Of a stretch of DNA of 64,000 nt, positions 24,537 through 36,600 are shown piece by piece (the first letter of the stretch is position 1; each line of letters begins with the position of its first letter). Location: positions 9,337,182-9,401,181 of the forward strand of contig OZ024891.1 in NCBI GenBank assembly GCA_964017195.1, given 5' to 3'. The notes beneath the pieces are model-generated. The model saw nothing but the letters and a program-made list of their open reading frames with translations. It was not told the DNA's origin and searched no databases. The stretch comes from Siderastrea radians (Eukaryota; Cnidaria; Anthozoa; Scleractinia; Rhizangiidae). A program made the position numbers and the translations under genes.

Positions 24537-25448
24537 GCATCGAGGCGAAAGGGACTGGGATCGAATTCCAAAGGAGAAAATTTACAAATGGAGACTGGTA
24601 CGGAGAGAGCATCAGAGAGAAGAGAAGCTACGGAAAGAGATGAAGGTAAGTTCCACTTCTTGGCTAAAGAAAAATACAGTAGGGCTCGCTACTTTTTTCT
24701 GTAAACCGGGGTTTTTGACAATAGCAAACACTAAGCTTATTTTTCTTTGCAAATTCGTTGCCTTTCACCCGAAGTAGAAAACCTAAACCGGTCCGAGTGG
24801 GGCTGTTTGAAATGTGCATGTTTAAATTTCATTTGTATTTCGTTATGGTACACGGTGCAACTGTATATATGCGAGGTGGGAAGTGTTGGTGATTTGTTTT
24901 GTGCAAGAATCATTTTCCGTCTCTAGGGAAGGGAGGGATAAGACAAATATACGGTATGCGAAAATCAGACACAATTATCGGGGGGTACGGGAGTGAATTG
25001 GTTAAAGTACGGTAGGTTTAAGACAATAACAGCTTGCATGTCCGGGGCCCGTTTCTCGAAAGTCCCGGTAACTTTTCGGGCCCGGAGCCATGTTTTAAAA
25101 TCAAAATCTATAGAATGGTGCTGTACTTTTAGCCCGCAAACCAGCTCGACTTTTTTGTCAACTTACTGCTTCGCTTTTAAAAACCAACAAAATTTGAATC
25201 TTTAAGGTAATCCTTACGCTCATAAAATAAATTTCCGGGCCCGCAAAAGTTATTTTGACAGCACGAAGCAAAAAGCTTGTTGTGGTCACTTAAAAGAGGT
25301 GACTGCTTAATAGAGGTTTTGTTTATACTGTAAATGAACTCAAAGCTATTCAGTGCAATAATTTTTGTAATCCTAGGTGCATTTGCAGGATATTGGTTTC
25401 TGAAATCACCATCACTCCCCCTCCCCCCGCCCCCACTCATAAAAGTCC
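24537..25448. other. No gene recognised
   Basis: A stretch just after the minisatellite, about 24,540-24,645, is purine-rich and open (many Arg, Lys, Glu) and stops at GAAGGTAAGT, a consensus splice donor, so a small exon is possible. Nothing else is recognisable. Confidence 0.35.
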
Positions 25449-25716
25449 TAAATGAACTGGCCCCAGTTGTTCAAAAGTTGGATAGCGCTATCCACCAGGG
25501 CCCAGTTGTTCAAAAGTTGGATAGCGCTATCCACCGGATAAATCACTATCCAGTGGATAAGCGTTAGGGCAACCAATTGCGTTATCCAGTGGATAGAGAT
25601 TTATCCGGTGGATAGCGCTATCCAACTTTTGAACAACTGGGGCCAGATAAATCTCTATCCACTGGATAACGCAATTGGTTTCCCTAATGCTTATCCAACT
25701 TTTGAACAACTGGGGC
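25449..25716. mobile_element. Nested foldback element
   Basis: Built from CCAGTTGTTCAAAAGTTGGA plus TAGCGCTATCCACCGG, present four times, twice in each orientation, with GATAACGCAATTGG arms around the centre near 25,575-25,670. This is a palindromic MITE with an internal duplication. Confidence 0.8.
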
Positions 25717-26040
25717 CTGGTGGTGTTCTGCAAACTAGCCAGTGTTGGAAACATAAAGATAGTATAATGCCAGATATATTTTCTGTTAATGGCCTATGTC
25801 AATGAAGGCCACCCCCCTACTCCTTCCACTAGACGTAAATGTTTGTTCAATGTTTTTATTGCAAACATTTTTCATGTCTGAAATATTAGCATAAATCGAA
25901 AACTTGCATGCTACAAAGTCTAGTAGACAAAGCAGATACTCTTTTAAAAATATGTAGAAGCAATGTACAAATGATTGAACACAATCAGGGTTAAACGTTT
26001 CAAGAAAAAAATCTCTTTTGTCACCAATTGTTTACACTTA
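25717..26040. other. No gene recognised
   Basis: Short non-coding spacer. Confidence 0.5.
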
Positions 26041-27639
26041 CCCTTTCACTCCCAAGAGTGCTTAAGAGCGGTTATCTGTAACTTTCACCTAGGACCATGC
26101 AAGATAGAAAAATCGAAAATTGCCAAACTTTGTCACAATAAAGGACTTCCCAAACCATTTATAAAAATATAAGTTTCAGTTTATTTCGGTAGATTTTTAC
26201 CGTTACGACGACTTTATCATTCCGATGGCTCGGGAGCGAGTAAAAACGACTTGGAAGTGTCACTTAAATCAACCGCTCGTCTTGAATTGTGAAGACAGAA
26301 ATATCAATATCAAAACCATGTAGTATAAGTAGGATATTCCCTTGTCATGATTGTTTTGTCAAATTTGAATTCGATCGAGACCAGAATTTTTGACAGATTT
26401 TAAAATTTAACCGCTTCGAGCGGCATAGTCGCACGCTAAAAAATGGCGAAATTCAGGACCAAAAAAAGCACTCTCACTGGTATATGGCTTTCGCTGCTGA
26501 GGCTACACTTGTTGGAATAAGCAATCTTTCCTCTACGATTTGATGAAAAAAAAAATTTTGGGTAAATGAAATGGTAAATTTTGGGAGCGCTTTATCTACA
26601 CCCTATTTTCCAGGCGAAGACGACCTTTTGACCTTGACAGGCGTGGAAGTAATGACTAGCGTTGTCAAATAACACGCGCTAATTCCATTTTTTAAAGAAA
26701 AGTTTCACAATGGTTGGTACTTACTAATTAATAGAACCTCAAATAAAGTCATCAGCCGAAAACAGGACAGGTTTTCGCTAGCAAAAACGTTTTTTTGGCC
26801 AAGGGAAACTTTGGTTGTTAGTGATTAACAGCGGCAAATTTGCATAAATTTGAAACATTTGTTTTTCACAAGAAACTCGTTTTACCTTCCTTGTTTCTAA
26901 AGTAAAAATACCAACGAGAACCAGTAAAGCATTACCTAACTATATATCTATGTAGCAAATCGTACCTTAACAACCATTTTCTGTGAAGAAATGACGAGAT
27001 TTCTACTAGCCGCCAACTGATGACAACCGTCGAACATTCTTGGGTAAGTGATGGATATACTGTCACGCAATACACAGTGGCCTTAGATTACAAAACCACA
27101 TGGCCAGGCAAATGCGAACAGCTGTCAGCAGCGACTCTCCAATGCGCAGGAATGGACGAGAAACAAAAGAGATGTCTAAAACTTTGCTGCTAGTGCAATG
27201 AATTGTTTTAAAATTCAAACCCGTCATTAGTACTGTAGAATGTAAAATTATCTCAAAATTCTTAACCAACGAAAAATAAGAGCCAAATAAAGTTGCCGGT
27301 CATTATACCTGAAGTTGCAAAATACTTCCACAATCCTGATGTAACAAGCATTTCTCGTGACAAAAAATCCCGACACAAATCTTGCACGTGGGTTGAACTG
27401 TTTGGAACGCCACCAGTCTGTCAAACCTCATAAACTACCATGGCTTTGTGTGGGTATTCGGAAATAGTTGGAGGAAGTTGTGGGGCTAGTTCAGACAACC
27501 CAGCGAATGTCCAGTGTGTTACTTACTTCTTATTAACTGAGCGCGAGGGCCGTACTGGAAAGACTGAGGGCAATATTCTCCTAGTAGGGTCCCGAGCTAG
27601 CGAGAGTTAATAACAGGGTGGTAACGAGGTATGTTTTTT

Positions 27640-27865
27640 CATCGCTGATCCCATTTTTGTACGCAAATTTCTGTTCCTTGATTCCAAAAGCGTGACCAAT
27701 TTTCATCCCTGATCCCACAAATGTGGTAAAGCCTGGTCCCTGATCCCTATACGAAACTGCTGATCCCGATCCCATGGTCTGTGATTCCTGATCCCAGGGC
27801 TGTGGTCCTAGATCCCACCCTTCTGATCCCCGATCCCACCCCTTTGATCCCTGATCCCACATACC
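27640..27865 (-). repeat. GATCCC minisatellite
   Basis: Irregular repeats of about 10-20 bases built on CTGATCCC, with about a dozen occurrences. Confidence 0.8.
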
Positions 27866-28018
27866 TCGTTACGACCCTGTAATAAGAAGTTTATTATATG
27901 GCTATGCCTGACACTTTATTACTTGAAAAGTGAGCTGTAGCGGATTGGAATGAATGAAACCGTTCACCGGAAAGCATACAAAACTCAGCAGTTTTATTCC
28001 ACACAAAAAATTTATAGC

Positions 28019-28722
28019 GCACCCGGGGGAGGGGGGTACTCCCTTACATAAGCTATATAGGTATGTGCGACGCCAAAGGGTATGGTTTTTGAGCCTTTTT
28101 GGTCTGAAATAGGACATAGATTTTGACCATTTTGGTCTGAAATAGGGTGAGGTTTGTGCCCCAGGGGGGGGGGTGGGTACTCCCTTATATAAGCTATATT
28201 GGTATGTGTGGCGCCAAAGGGTATGGTTTTTGAGCCTTTTTGGTCTGAAATAGGACATAGATTTTGACCATTTTGGTCTGAAATAGGGTGAGGTTTGTGC
28301 CCCAGGGGGGGGGTGGGTACTCCCTTATATAAGCTATATTGGTATGTGTGGCGCCAAAGGGTATGGTTTTTGAGCCTTTATGGTCTGAAATAGGGTATAG
28401 ATTTTGACCATTTTGGTCTGAAATAGCGTACGGTTTGTGCACTCTGATATGGGATCTGGTAAGGTTCTTACAAGAAGCTATCTTTTTATTAATTTTCTTC
28501 TCCAAAGAACTGAGGTTTGATTAACGTTGGGAATTTGTAGCCCTTCTCAACTGTTTACGCAAACGAAATAGGGTTAGGGTCTCGTCTGAAATAGGGTATC
28601 AAATATTAAGTCAGGTCTGAAATAGGGTAGGGAAAATCACATATCTTGGTCTGAAGTAGGGTAAGGGTTTCCAGAAGCGCGGCGCACACCGCCACCCAAA
28701 TCTTCGCGAAGTACCCCCGGGA
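28019..28722. repeat. Element with CCCGGGGG ends and a tandem array of about 140 bp
   Basis: Three tandem units between about 28,030 and 28,440 share GGTACTCCCTTATATAAGCT, GCGCCAAAGGGTATGGTTTT and TTTTGGTCTGAAATAGG. The block starts near CCCGGGGGAGGGGGGTAC and ends at GTACCCCCGGG, forming short inverted ends. Open frames on the minus strand (27,902-28,505) come from the repeats. Confidence 0.75.
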
Positions 28723-29514
28723 ATATCGCACAAGAAAAAGTAAAAACTTTCAAAGAAACTGCCTCTTTTCATTTAGCTTCAAATCATCCCAACTATTTGA
28801 ATCAAATGTACTTTTACATTTTCTATATTTCCACTTTACTAGCCGGGCATTAACATTGCTCATAATGTCTCTGGGCATTACGGGAAAATCTGGCCCCGAG
28901 TATTGGCCAATCACAGCGCTCGTTATATATTTACAAGCTCTAGCCATATAATGAAATTGGGGAATGCAGTAAAGACATCAAAGGACATCTGAGAAGTTAC
29001 AAGGTGTCGAATGCGTCACTACATTCAGAAGCAAAGCTTTTGCTGGCAAGAGCAGGTAACTGTACTGTTGAAAAATTTGGGTACTTATTGCTGTAGACTG
29101 CAAAATACTATTTGCTGTTCGCTCTCTTTCCCTGCCTCAAATAAGAAAAGGAAAGACAAGAAAAAGAAAACTCGCGGGGGTACGAATCTTCCGAAAAAGG
29201 TTAACTCGCTTGGCGCGAAGTGCCAAAAGTGTGGATTTTCCCGCGCGAGCTACACATGTCCCGCGCGTTGGTATGATGCACCAAGAAATATGTAATGTTT
29301 TGCGCTCGGTCTTTAGCTTGGACAAACTGTACATGCCGCCACCAGGAGTTGTAAAATCTTGCCTAAAGGCCAAATAACACGGAAAACATTCGTGCAACTA
29401 TTTGCGCAACGATGTTGCGTTTATTATCACCTCCGCGTCGCGTGTGCAGGTTGCAGAAAGTTAGTTGCTTCCACTTTTCGAAAAATAAAGATTTGTTACG
29501 TGTATAGGTGAGAA
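28723..29514. other. No confident gene; possible short exon
   Basis: A plus-strand frame ending at a TAA near 29,294 reads through a Lys-rich stretch and then CQKCGFSRASYTCPARW, with four Cys that could form a zinc knuckle. It follows a pyrimidine-rich stretch (TTCGCTCTCTTTCCCTGCCTC) that could act as a splice acceptor. I cannot assign it. It may be a remnant of the surrounding element. Confidence 0.3.
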
Positions 29515-30962
29515 TTCCCTGCTAGCAGAGGCCCCTTTTCCTTTGTATTCGCTGAGCTGACGGGCGGGACAAAAAGGGACCTCTGCCATGGGTCGAAACT
29601 CCCTTTGATTCAACCGCCGTCCATGGTCGTGGACGGCGGTTTCCGAAACGCGTGCTCCCTGTATTGTTTGCTGACCGTGACTTGAGCCCACTGTATCTGG
29701 TGCATTCCTTTACATTTATTCCGCTGTCATTTGGTGAGCCCGCATAGTAACGTGCCGTCCTGGAAAGAGAACTAAGCTCGTGAAGAGTTAGAACGTTTAC
29801 TTTCTCTCGTTTTTGTTAACATGGACGAGGGAAAGATAAACAATCGAAAGAGGAAGCTCTAAGAAACACTCGACAAGTTAAGGAATGGAATTTAGAGCGA
29901 AGAAAACATCTGTCAAGGCGAAGGACAACCTTCCACCTCCAAAGATTTTTCGAGCTGCGGACTTTCTGTGACATGCTCCAGCACTTCTACGAGTCTACGG
30001 TAGAGTAAATTACACATTTGATTATAAATTTGTATCGAAATCGCTTTTTAATTGAGGGATTCTTCATATACCTTACAATTCTCGTAAAAGTTTTGAAAAA
30101 CGTGTACAGTTCGCATCACCAAATGCCTTTCAAAATAACTTGCACATCGAGCGAAATCGCTTGCGCGTAGCTTCCCTCGAAGAAAGAATTGAACGCGTTT
30201 GGTCTTCAGAAACAAGTAAAGGCGTGTTTTAATAAATGTATTATTTAGAAAAGCTTACTGTCTCTTCTTCTGTGTACCTTCATTAATAAAATTTCGAAAA
30301 GTAGTAATCTGACCTAAACAGACACAAATGCTCTGTTGTGGTTTGATTTCACGCGCGAGACAACATGAGAAATCTCTTGCGGAAATTTTCAAAATTTTGA
30401 CTTTGAGATTGTATTTTTAGCTAATTCTTAATTGACAGCTGGTGTATTTTATTTAAAAGTAAGAAATTTTAACTATTCTAGATCAAGTGAGTGTTGTTTT
30501 TTCGAACCTATAAATTGTCCTTTCGTACTGCACATGGGTTGTTTATTACCAACTGCTAATTTAGTGAAGCGATCATAAAACACGCGGCCTTCAATGGGTT
30601 AAATTCTCTTTGATTCCTGGAGTTGTGGTCATGTTAAAAAAGCTTCCTTGTCAGATAACTTGAAATTAATACCGTAGATTAGACAACAACTATCTCTAGA
30701 CGAACTGTCTACTATTTTTAGGGTTTTGGTGAACTTGCCATTCACGACAACAAAACTGTGCGGGTGTTTTTTGGCGCGCTAGTTGAGAAAGGTGGGAGTC
30801 GTCAGCTGATCACGTGCTAAAAGCATCACGTGACGTTTCGGTCGCTAAGTAACCGTGGCGCATGCTCAACACAGTTCATTTCGACCCATGGCAGAGGTCC
30901 CTTTTCGTCCCGTCCGTCAGCTCAGCGAATTCAAAGGAAAAGGGGCCTCTGCTAGCAGGGAA
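29515..30962. mobile_element. 1.45-kb inverted-repeat element with 9-bp target duplication (MULE-like)
   Basis: AGGTGAGAA lies directly outside both ends (29,506-29,514 and 30,963-30,971). The ends TTCCCTGCTAGCAGAGGCCC and the reverse complement of the right end match for about 85 bases with few changes. Duplications of 9 bp are typical of Mutator-like elements and also fit Merlin. No transposase is recognisable inside. A related terminal piece (GATAGCAGGG) occurs near 38,617. Confidence 0.8.
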
Positions 30963-31310
30963 AGGTGAGAAACTCTCAACTTTTAACGCATACTTGTTGC
31001 GCAACACGTTGCACGAAAATCTTGCCGGTATTACTGAAGCGAAATAATGAAATTACTCCTGGCATCCACATTTGTTATATATCACCGGGAGCACAACACC
31101 CCTCCCTCCATCTTGGGGTACATCCATAGATAAGTGAGGGGTAAACGAAGTTCTGCACTGCCCAAATTAAAAATTTCTGTTAAGATACCTGCCTGTTACA
31201 ATGAGACATATTTGGTAGCTAGGGTGGGTGAATACTTCCACGGGATATATTCCTTTTGACCTAAATGAAGACAGGAAAACTCAAAGTACCTTGGTACAGA
31301 TTCTGACGTT

Positions 31311-31480
31311 TGACGATACTCGGAACTGTTTTTTTCTCTCTAATTTTTAAAGGAATTTTTGAATTCAATGAAGTTCGTTTGGGTTTAACAATATGCCCGC
31401 GACACCGGGAAAGGTTTGGAATCCGCTGGAGATCCTACAAGAAAAACTGCAGCTGTCCAAGTGAAGTGTCCGTTAAATAT
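31311..31480 (+). pseudogene. Exon fragment of a cnidarian repeat-linked gene
   Basis: After a pyrimidine-rich stretch and AAAG at about 31,350 the frame reads GLTICPRHRERFGIRWRS and then a Cys-rich stretch CSCPSEVS. I remember the ICPxHRxxxGIRWRS word from transposon-linked proteins in cnidarian genomes; the function is unknown. It is cut off by the LINE fragment that begins at about 31,475. Confidence 0.4.
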
Positions 31481-31715
31481 TTAGGTCCAATTTGCAGCAA
31501 ATTATGTGGTAGACCAGATAGTAGAGAATTACAGTAATCGATCCGAGAAGTTGCAAAGGTGTGTTTTAGTATTTCGCAGTTTTTGTGTGACAGGAACTTT
31601 CTGGTAGCAACTAGATTACGTAGATGATAGAAAGCTGTTTTGCACAGTTAGTTCACTTGCTTGTTCATAGAAAAGGCACTTTCAAACCATACGCCAGTGT
31701 TCTTGGCTGACTATT
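31475..31715 (-). pseudogene. LINE (CR1/L2-type) reverse transcriptase C-terminal fragment
   Basis: On the minus strand the frame reads SAKNTGVWFESAFSMNKQVN, a stop, then LCKTAFYHLRNLVATRKFL and SRIDYCNSLLSGLPHNLLQ. These are the C-terminal blocks of CR1/L2-clade LINE polymerases. The in-frame stop near 31,650 shows it is dead. Confidence 0.75.
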
Positions 31716-32390
31716 TATATAGCAGCCGTTTATATATGTGTAGTCGTCGGTAGGATCGTGGAAGCCATTGAAGCACACCCGCAAGACAGTTTTCCATTAC
31801 CTAGTGTTCGCAACACGAAAAACGGAGGTTTTCAAGAAAAAAGGCTTAGGGTGGACCGGAATATCTACGCTTGATCAAGAAATGTTTTTAGGGTAAGGGG
31901 CGCCCAGCATACCCCTATGATTGATATTTTTTTCTGTTTAGAATGGTTAAAAGTAAAACCATCAGCATTTAATAATTATATCACAGGCACTTCTATTTAG
32001 AAAAAGTGGCAACCCCAACAAACAAACAAAAAACAAGTCATGCCCAGAGATGGTAGCCAGACAGCATTCCAGGAGACAAGAGCACGAAAAAACATCGAAC
32101 AGATTCTGCCGCAGGCTAGCAATAAAAAAAAATTTTAAATCCAGGCATTTTATCTTATGAGGTCCTTTTAATATGTCCGATGATAAATCCCGTCGCTTAT
32201 ATATGCCCTTCCCCTCATTCCCTCCCCTCTCCGGCTCTATACGTTGCAAGTTGTTGAATACTTTCAATATCATCTGAGCCTTTTCTGCTCCCTTGTCTTT
32301 CTGTGAACTGCCTACACTTTTAAACTGAGGATCGTATGTGTGGCTCAAAAATAACACGGTAAAAGCCAGGATGGGACATCTCTGGTTCGT
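31716..32390. other. No gene recognised
   Basis: Spacer between the LINE fragment and the right arm of the 7.5-kb element; the minus-strand frame at 31,962-32,357 has no domain. Confidence 0.5.
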
Positions 32391-33597
32391 AATCTAAGAC
32401 CAGTGTATATTGCGTGACAGCAACGTTTTCACGACCACCCAAAAATGTTCGACGGTTGTCTCACGCAGCCAGAAGAAATCTCGACCTTTCTTCATCAGAA
32501 AAGAGTCATTAAGGTAAGATTTGCTTTATAAATAGTTGGTTCACACTTTATTGGTCCTCTTTACCATTGTTTTGGAAAAAACTGAAGGCAGAAAACCGAC
32601 TTTGTTGTGAAAGAAAATGTTTCAAATTTATGCAAATTTACCGATGTTAATCACCAACAACCAAAGTTTGCCTTTGCCAAAAAAAACGTATTTGCGAGCG
32701 AAAACCTGTCCTGTTTTCGGCTGATGACTTTATTTGAGGCTCTATTAATTAGTAAGCACCAAACATTCTGAAACTTTTCTTTAAAAAATGGAATTAGCGC
32801 GTGTTATTTGAAAACGCTGGTCATTACTTCCCCGCTTGTGAAGGTCAAAAGGTCGTCTTCGCTTGGAAAATAGGGTGTAGATAAAGCGCTCCCAAAATTT
32901 AACATTTCATTTACCCAAAAATTTTTTTTCATTAAATCGTAGAGGAAAGATTGCTTATTCCAACAAGTGTAGTCTCAGCAGCGAAAGCCATATACCAGAG
33001 TGCTTTTTTTGGTCCTGAATTTCGCCATTTTTTAGCGTGCGACTATGCCGCTCGAAACGGTTAAATTTTAAAAATCTGTTAAAAATTCTGGTTTCCATCG
33101 ATTTCAAATTTGACAAAGCAAACATGACAAGAAAATATCCTACTTATACTACATGGCTTTGATATTGATATTCCTGTCTTCACAATTCAAGACGAGCGGT
33201 TGATTTAAGTGACACTTCCAAGTCGTTTTTACTCGCTCACGAGCCATCGGAATGATAGAGTCGTCGTAACGGTAAAATATTTACCGGAATAAGCTAAAAC
33301 TTATATTTTTATAAATGGTTTGGGAAGACCTTTATTGAGACAAGGTTTGGCAATTTTCGATTTTTCAATCTTGCATGGTCCTAGGTGAAAGTTACAGATA
33401 ACCGCTCTTAAAATCAAAATTCAAGACAAATCCCAAATTTCATTTTGTAAAATACTGAAATATAAACAGTACCATTTGAAAGTACTGCTGAAGAGGTTTC
33501 ATTTGTACCGTCACACCATAGGATATCATCCACACACTCAAAAGTTAGAACCACTTGAAATGACTCCATAACTGACTCTGGGAGTGAAAGGGTTAAC

Positions 33598-34367
33598 TTT
33601 CTAATTAAAATGATTACGACCATCTAATTTCATAATTACAGTGAAACCTCTTTATCTCGATCCCCGCTGACTTGAATGGTTTTTCTTCCCCGTTCGGAGC
33701 TTGAGTTAGTGAGGTTCTACTGTATATTTTTAAACATTGTATAATGTATTATAAATGTCAATAAAGTAATTAATTAAAAGGAAAGGCTGAAATTAAGACA
33801 GTAATACTTATTGGGTTAGGATTGTCATTGAGTACAGCTCTATCTAGCTACATGTATGTGACTGACCAAATGTATCTTGAATTTCCTTTTCTTTCCTTTA
33901 CTAGGCTCTGTGATTAAACAAAAGTACTCACCACACAAAACCAAAAGGTATAAGAGTCTCAGTTGTTTAGACTATGCATTGATATAAGCCAAATGCTAAG
34001 ATTCTTCCTGCTACTATTTCCCCTATAAGAACATGAAAAGTTGCTCTTTTCACGAGTTTCCCTTTTCACTTGTAAAACATTCTATACAATTAATCCTTTA
34101 GTTTACTGTTTGTGTGGAATACCAAGGCTCATGAACTTTGTGGTATTGTGAAGGGGGCCAGTTGTCATGTTGATTAATGTGAGAGTGAATCCTATGGAGT
34201 TAAATGAAGCCATTGTGACAGAGTGTATTATGGTACATTTTTTCCTGGTTTCAGGTAGAAGTACATCCTCCTTGAAGACCTCGTTCCAAAAATCATCTTG
34301 ACAGTCTGTATTATGAAATTATCAAATATACGAAATTCATATATTTGAACTGCGGAATGAAGAAATA
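33598..34367. other. No gene recognised
   Basis: AT-rich non-coding sequence. Confidence 0.5.
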
Positions 34368-34482
34368 AATTTAAAGAAGATCCTCTCAGTTACTAACGCA
34401 ACTTATGCAAGCCTGATTTTTCAGGCTTTCTTTTCGCAACTGCATAAGTTGCGTTAGTAACTGCGAGGATCTTCTTTACATT
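34368..34482. mobile_element. 115-bp foldback element
   Basis: Arms AAAGAAGATCCTCTCAGTTA plus CTAACGCAACTTATGCA and their reverse complement, with a central GCCTGA/TCAGGC loop stem. Confidence 0.85.
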
Positions 34483-35832
34483 TAAGTCTGTATTATAAAA
34501 CATGAACTGAAAGGACTGCAGACTCTTTTACCAATATTACAATGTGTTAACATGCAAACACTCTACCTTGATGCTGGTTCTTTGACAGCAGAAAGTAAAT
34601 CCTTTTGGATGAGCCTTTTTGGTATTGACGTAACAGTTCCATAGCATCGGGAATTTTTGTTCCCACCCTGTCAATGCTGTTACCTTTATTTGCAGACTTG
34701 TAAAGGCGAATTCTGCCAAAAAGGAAATAGTAATAAAATAATGTTGCCTGTGATACTTAACAGTTAAGTTCTCATAAAACATTTAATGACCCTTTAAGTA
34801 GCCATTAACCTTTTAAGCCCTGATATAAAAATACAAATTCTCCTTACTGTTCTCCATGCATTTCTTATGGAAATAGCAAGGAGAAATACCAAGACATCTT
34901 ATTCTTGGTGATCACTTGCTTTATTCTTATTACAATTGATAATGTAAAGAGAAATTTCATTTTCGTCACTGTTAAGGCTTAAATGGGATAATAGCTACAA
35001 CTATTCAAATATTCAAGCCAAACCACAGGTAACCCACACAATCTGTTTGTGTGACCATTTGTAAATACAGTCAAAGCTCTCCTTGCGACCACTCTTGTAA
35101 GCGACTAGCTCTAGTTACGACCAGCATTGTGAAACCCCGTTTGACTTGTCACTTAAACTCTGTAATGAAAAGCTCTCGTAAGCGGCCACTCCCGTAAGCG
35201 ACCGCGACCACTTTTGTGAATTACCAACGGGCTTTTTCCTTTGTTTTTAAGTTCCCGTAAGCGACCACTCGGTCAAAACTTTATTAAAAGCACTTGGTTC
35301 TTGTTGAAATTTAGAGTAATACATAACACAAGTGCTAATGGTTTTTTGACTTGCACCTACGCAGACCTCTTCTGTGATAGGTAATAAAAAATTATTCAAT
35401 ATGATTACTACTAAACTATTAGCAACCATTAACATATCCCAAGCTTTACGCTCAAAGCTCTTATAAGCGACCACTCTTTATTGTTTCAACATGTGGTCGC
35501 TTACAAGAGCTCATTCTCGTAGGCGACCAGCTCTGTAGTAAATGTATGGGATACAAACTCAAAATCCTTCAAAAACGCTTCAAATATCACTTCTGAGGCA
35601 AAATGGCGACAATACCCCAAACGCACAGGTATTAAAGGCAGCACTTTTCCACGGGTAACGGGTGGCGGGTGAAAAAAAGAAAACCGCCTTTGTTCCCTTA
35701 ACTTACAACGTGACGTTAATGTTTTCTGATTTTTGTCATTTATTTTTTCCTTTTTCCTCGGAGGTATTACTATCAGCATTGAAGGGGTAGTGGTTGGCGG
35801 GACGTGGGTGATCATATTTCACCAGGTGGTAA
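34483..35832. repeat. Diffuse repeat with GTAAGCGACC/GGTCGCTTAC words
   Basis: Between about 35,070 and 35,535 the word TAAGCGACCACT occurs repeatedly and then in reverse (GTGGTCGCTTACAAGAGCT), which suggests a decayed inverted-repeat element. No gene is recognised in this stretch. Confidence 0.5.
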
Positions 35833-36149
35833 CACAGGTAACCAAAGCGTAATATAAGAGTTTGTATGGAGCTGAAATTCGATCGAAAATAATCGGCGGT
35901 TTTCCTCCGAAAGTACATTAAAATCGAAATAAAGTTTAAAAAACCTTACCTGTTGTGTGTTTGCTGTGTTTTTATCGCTTTTCCGAGCTTCCGGAGGCCG
36001 TTTTGGGCGATTTTCTGCTCAACCTGAATGCGACCCGCGCGCGATATCCCGCCGAAATTTGAGCGGTACAACACTTGATTTACCGGAGAGGGGGTGAGTT
36101 TGGCTTTGGCGATACAGAAGTCACTCATGTCGTCCCCCCGGTGGAGCGA

Positions 36150-36345
36150 AATTTGGCGCTTTGTCCCAGGCCTGACCGTTAGTTTTGACCCTCTTTTCCT
36201 TACAAAGTTTATAAACTGGAACGACCTGTTATTTTGTAATGTTTAATGTTTATTTTGAGGGCCATATGTTAGAAAACTGTAAAAGGTTAATATGTTCACC
36301 CTCGTTAAATAAAGTGTATTGTATTGTATTGTATTGTACCACAGC
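36150..36345 (+). repeat. Possible LINE 3' end with TGTAT tail
   Basis: A stretch ending AAATAAAGTG followed by four to five TGTAT units is the usual shape of CR1/L2-type LINE 3' ends. No coding frame remains. Confidence 0.4.
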
Positions 36346-36563
36346 GACAAGGCGTTGAGAGTTGCCGGATCTTAAGTAGACCTGGATCAGTAAAACATTT
36401 GAAGTAAAAGACACTTGAGCCGCAAGGATTAAACAGACGTGATGAGCTACATTAATGACACTTCTTGTTCAACTACCAACCTATTATATTCATTTATTTT
36501 AAATTTTTAAACTTTTATGTTAACGGTCCTGTAACGTATTTACTCATTTTACTTTTGTAGCCC

Positions 36564-36600
36564 CTGAAGAAGGTTTGTTTTGCAAACCGAAATATCGGGC
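36564..36600 (+). ncRNA. Hammerhead ribozyme-like core
   Basis: CTGAAGA, helix GGTTTG/CAAACC with loop TTTTG, then GAAA and TATC. It fits the conserved core with a very short helix III, as described for Penelope-like elements. Not shown to be active. Confidence 0.35.

Larger units (their letters stand above)
26041..33593. mobile_element. 7.5-kb element with inverted arms over 1 kb (TTAA type)
   Basis: The left arm 26,041-27,093 and right arm 32,391-33,593 are inverted copies at roughly 85-90% identity by eye. Terminal words are CCCTTTCACTCCCA at the left and TGGGAGTGAAAGGG at the right. TTAA follows the right end (33,594-33,597), while the left flank is CTTA, so the duplication is imperfect. 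The right arm has about 150 extra bases (33,412-33,565). TTAA plus CCC termini suggest a piggyBac-like element. The interior holds other repeats (27,640-31,715) and no transposase that I recognise. Confidence 0.65.

Noticed and set aside
27902..28505. Minus-strand frames with repeated segments
   Set aside because: Generated by the roughly 140-bp tandem repeat; the repeated peptide has no domain.
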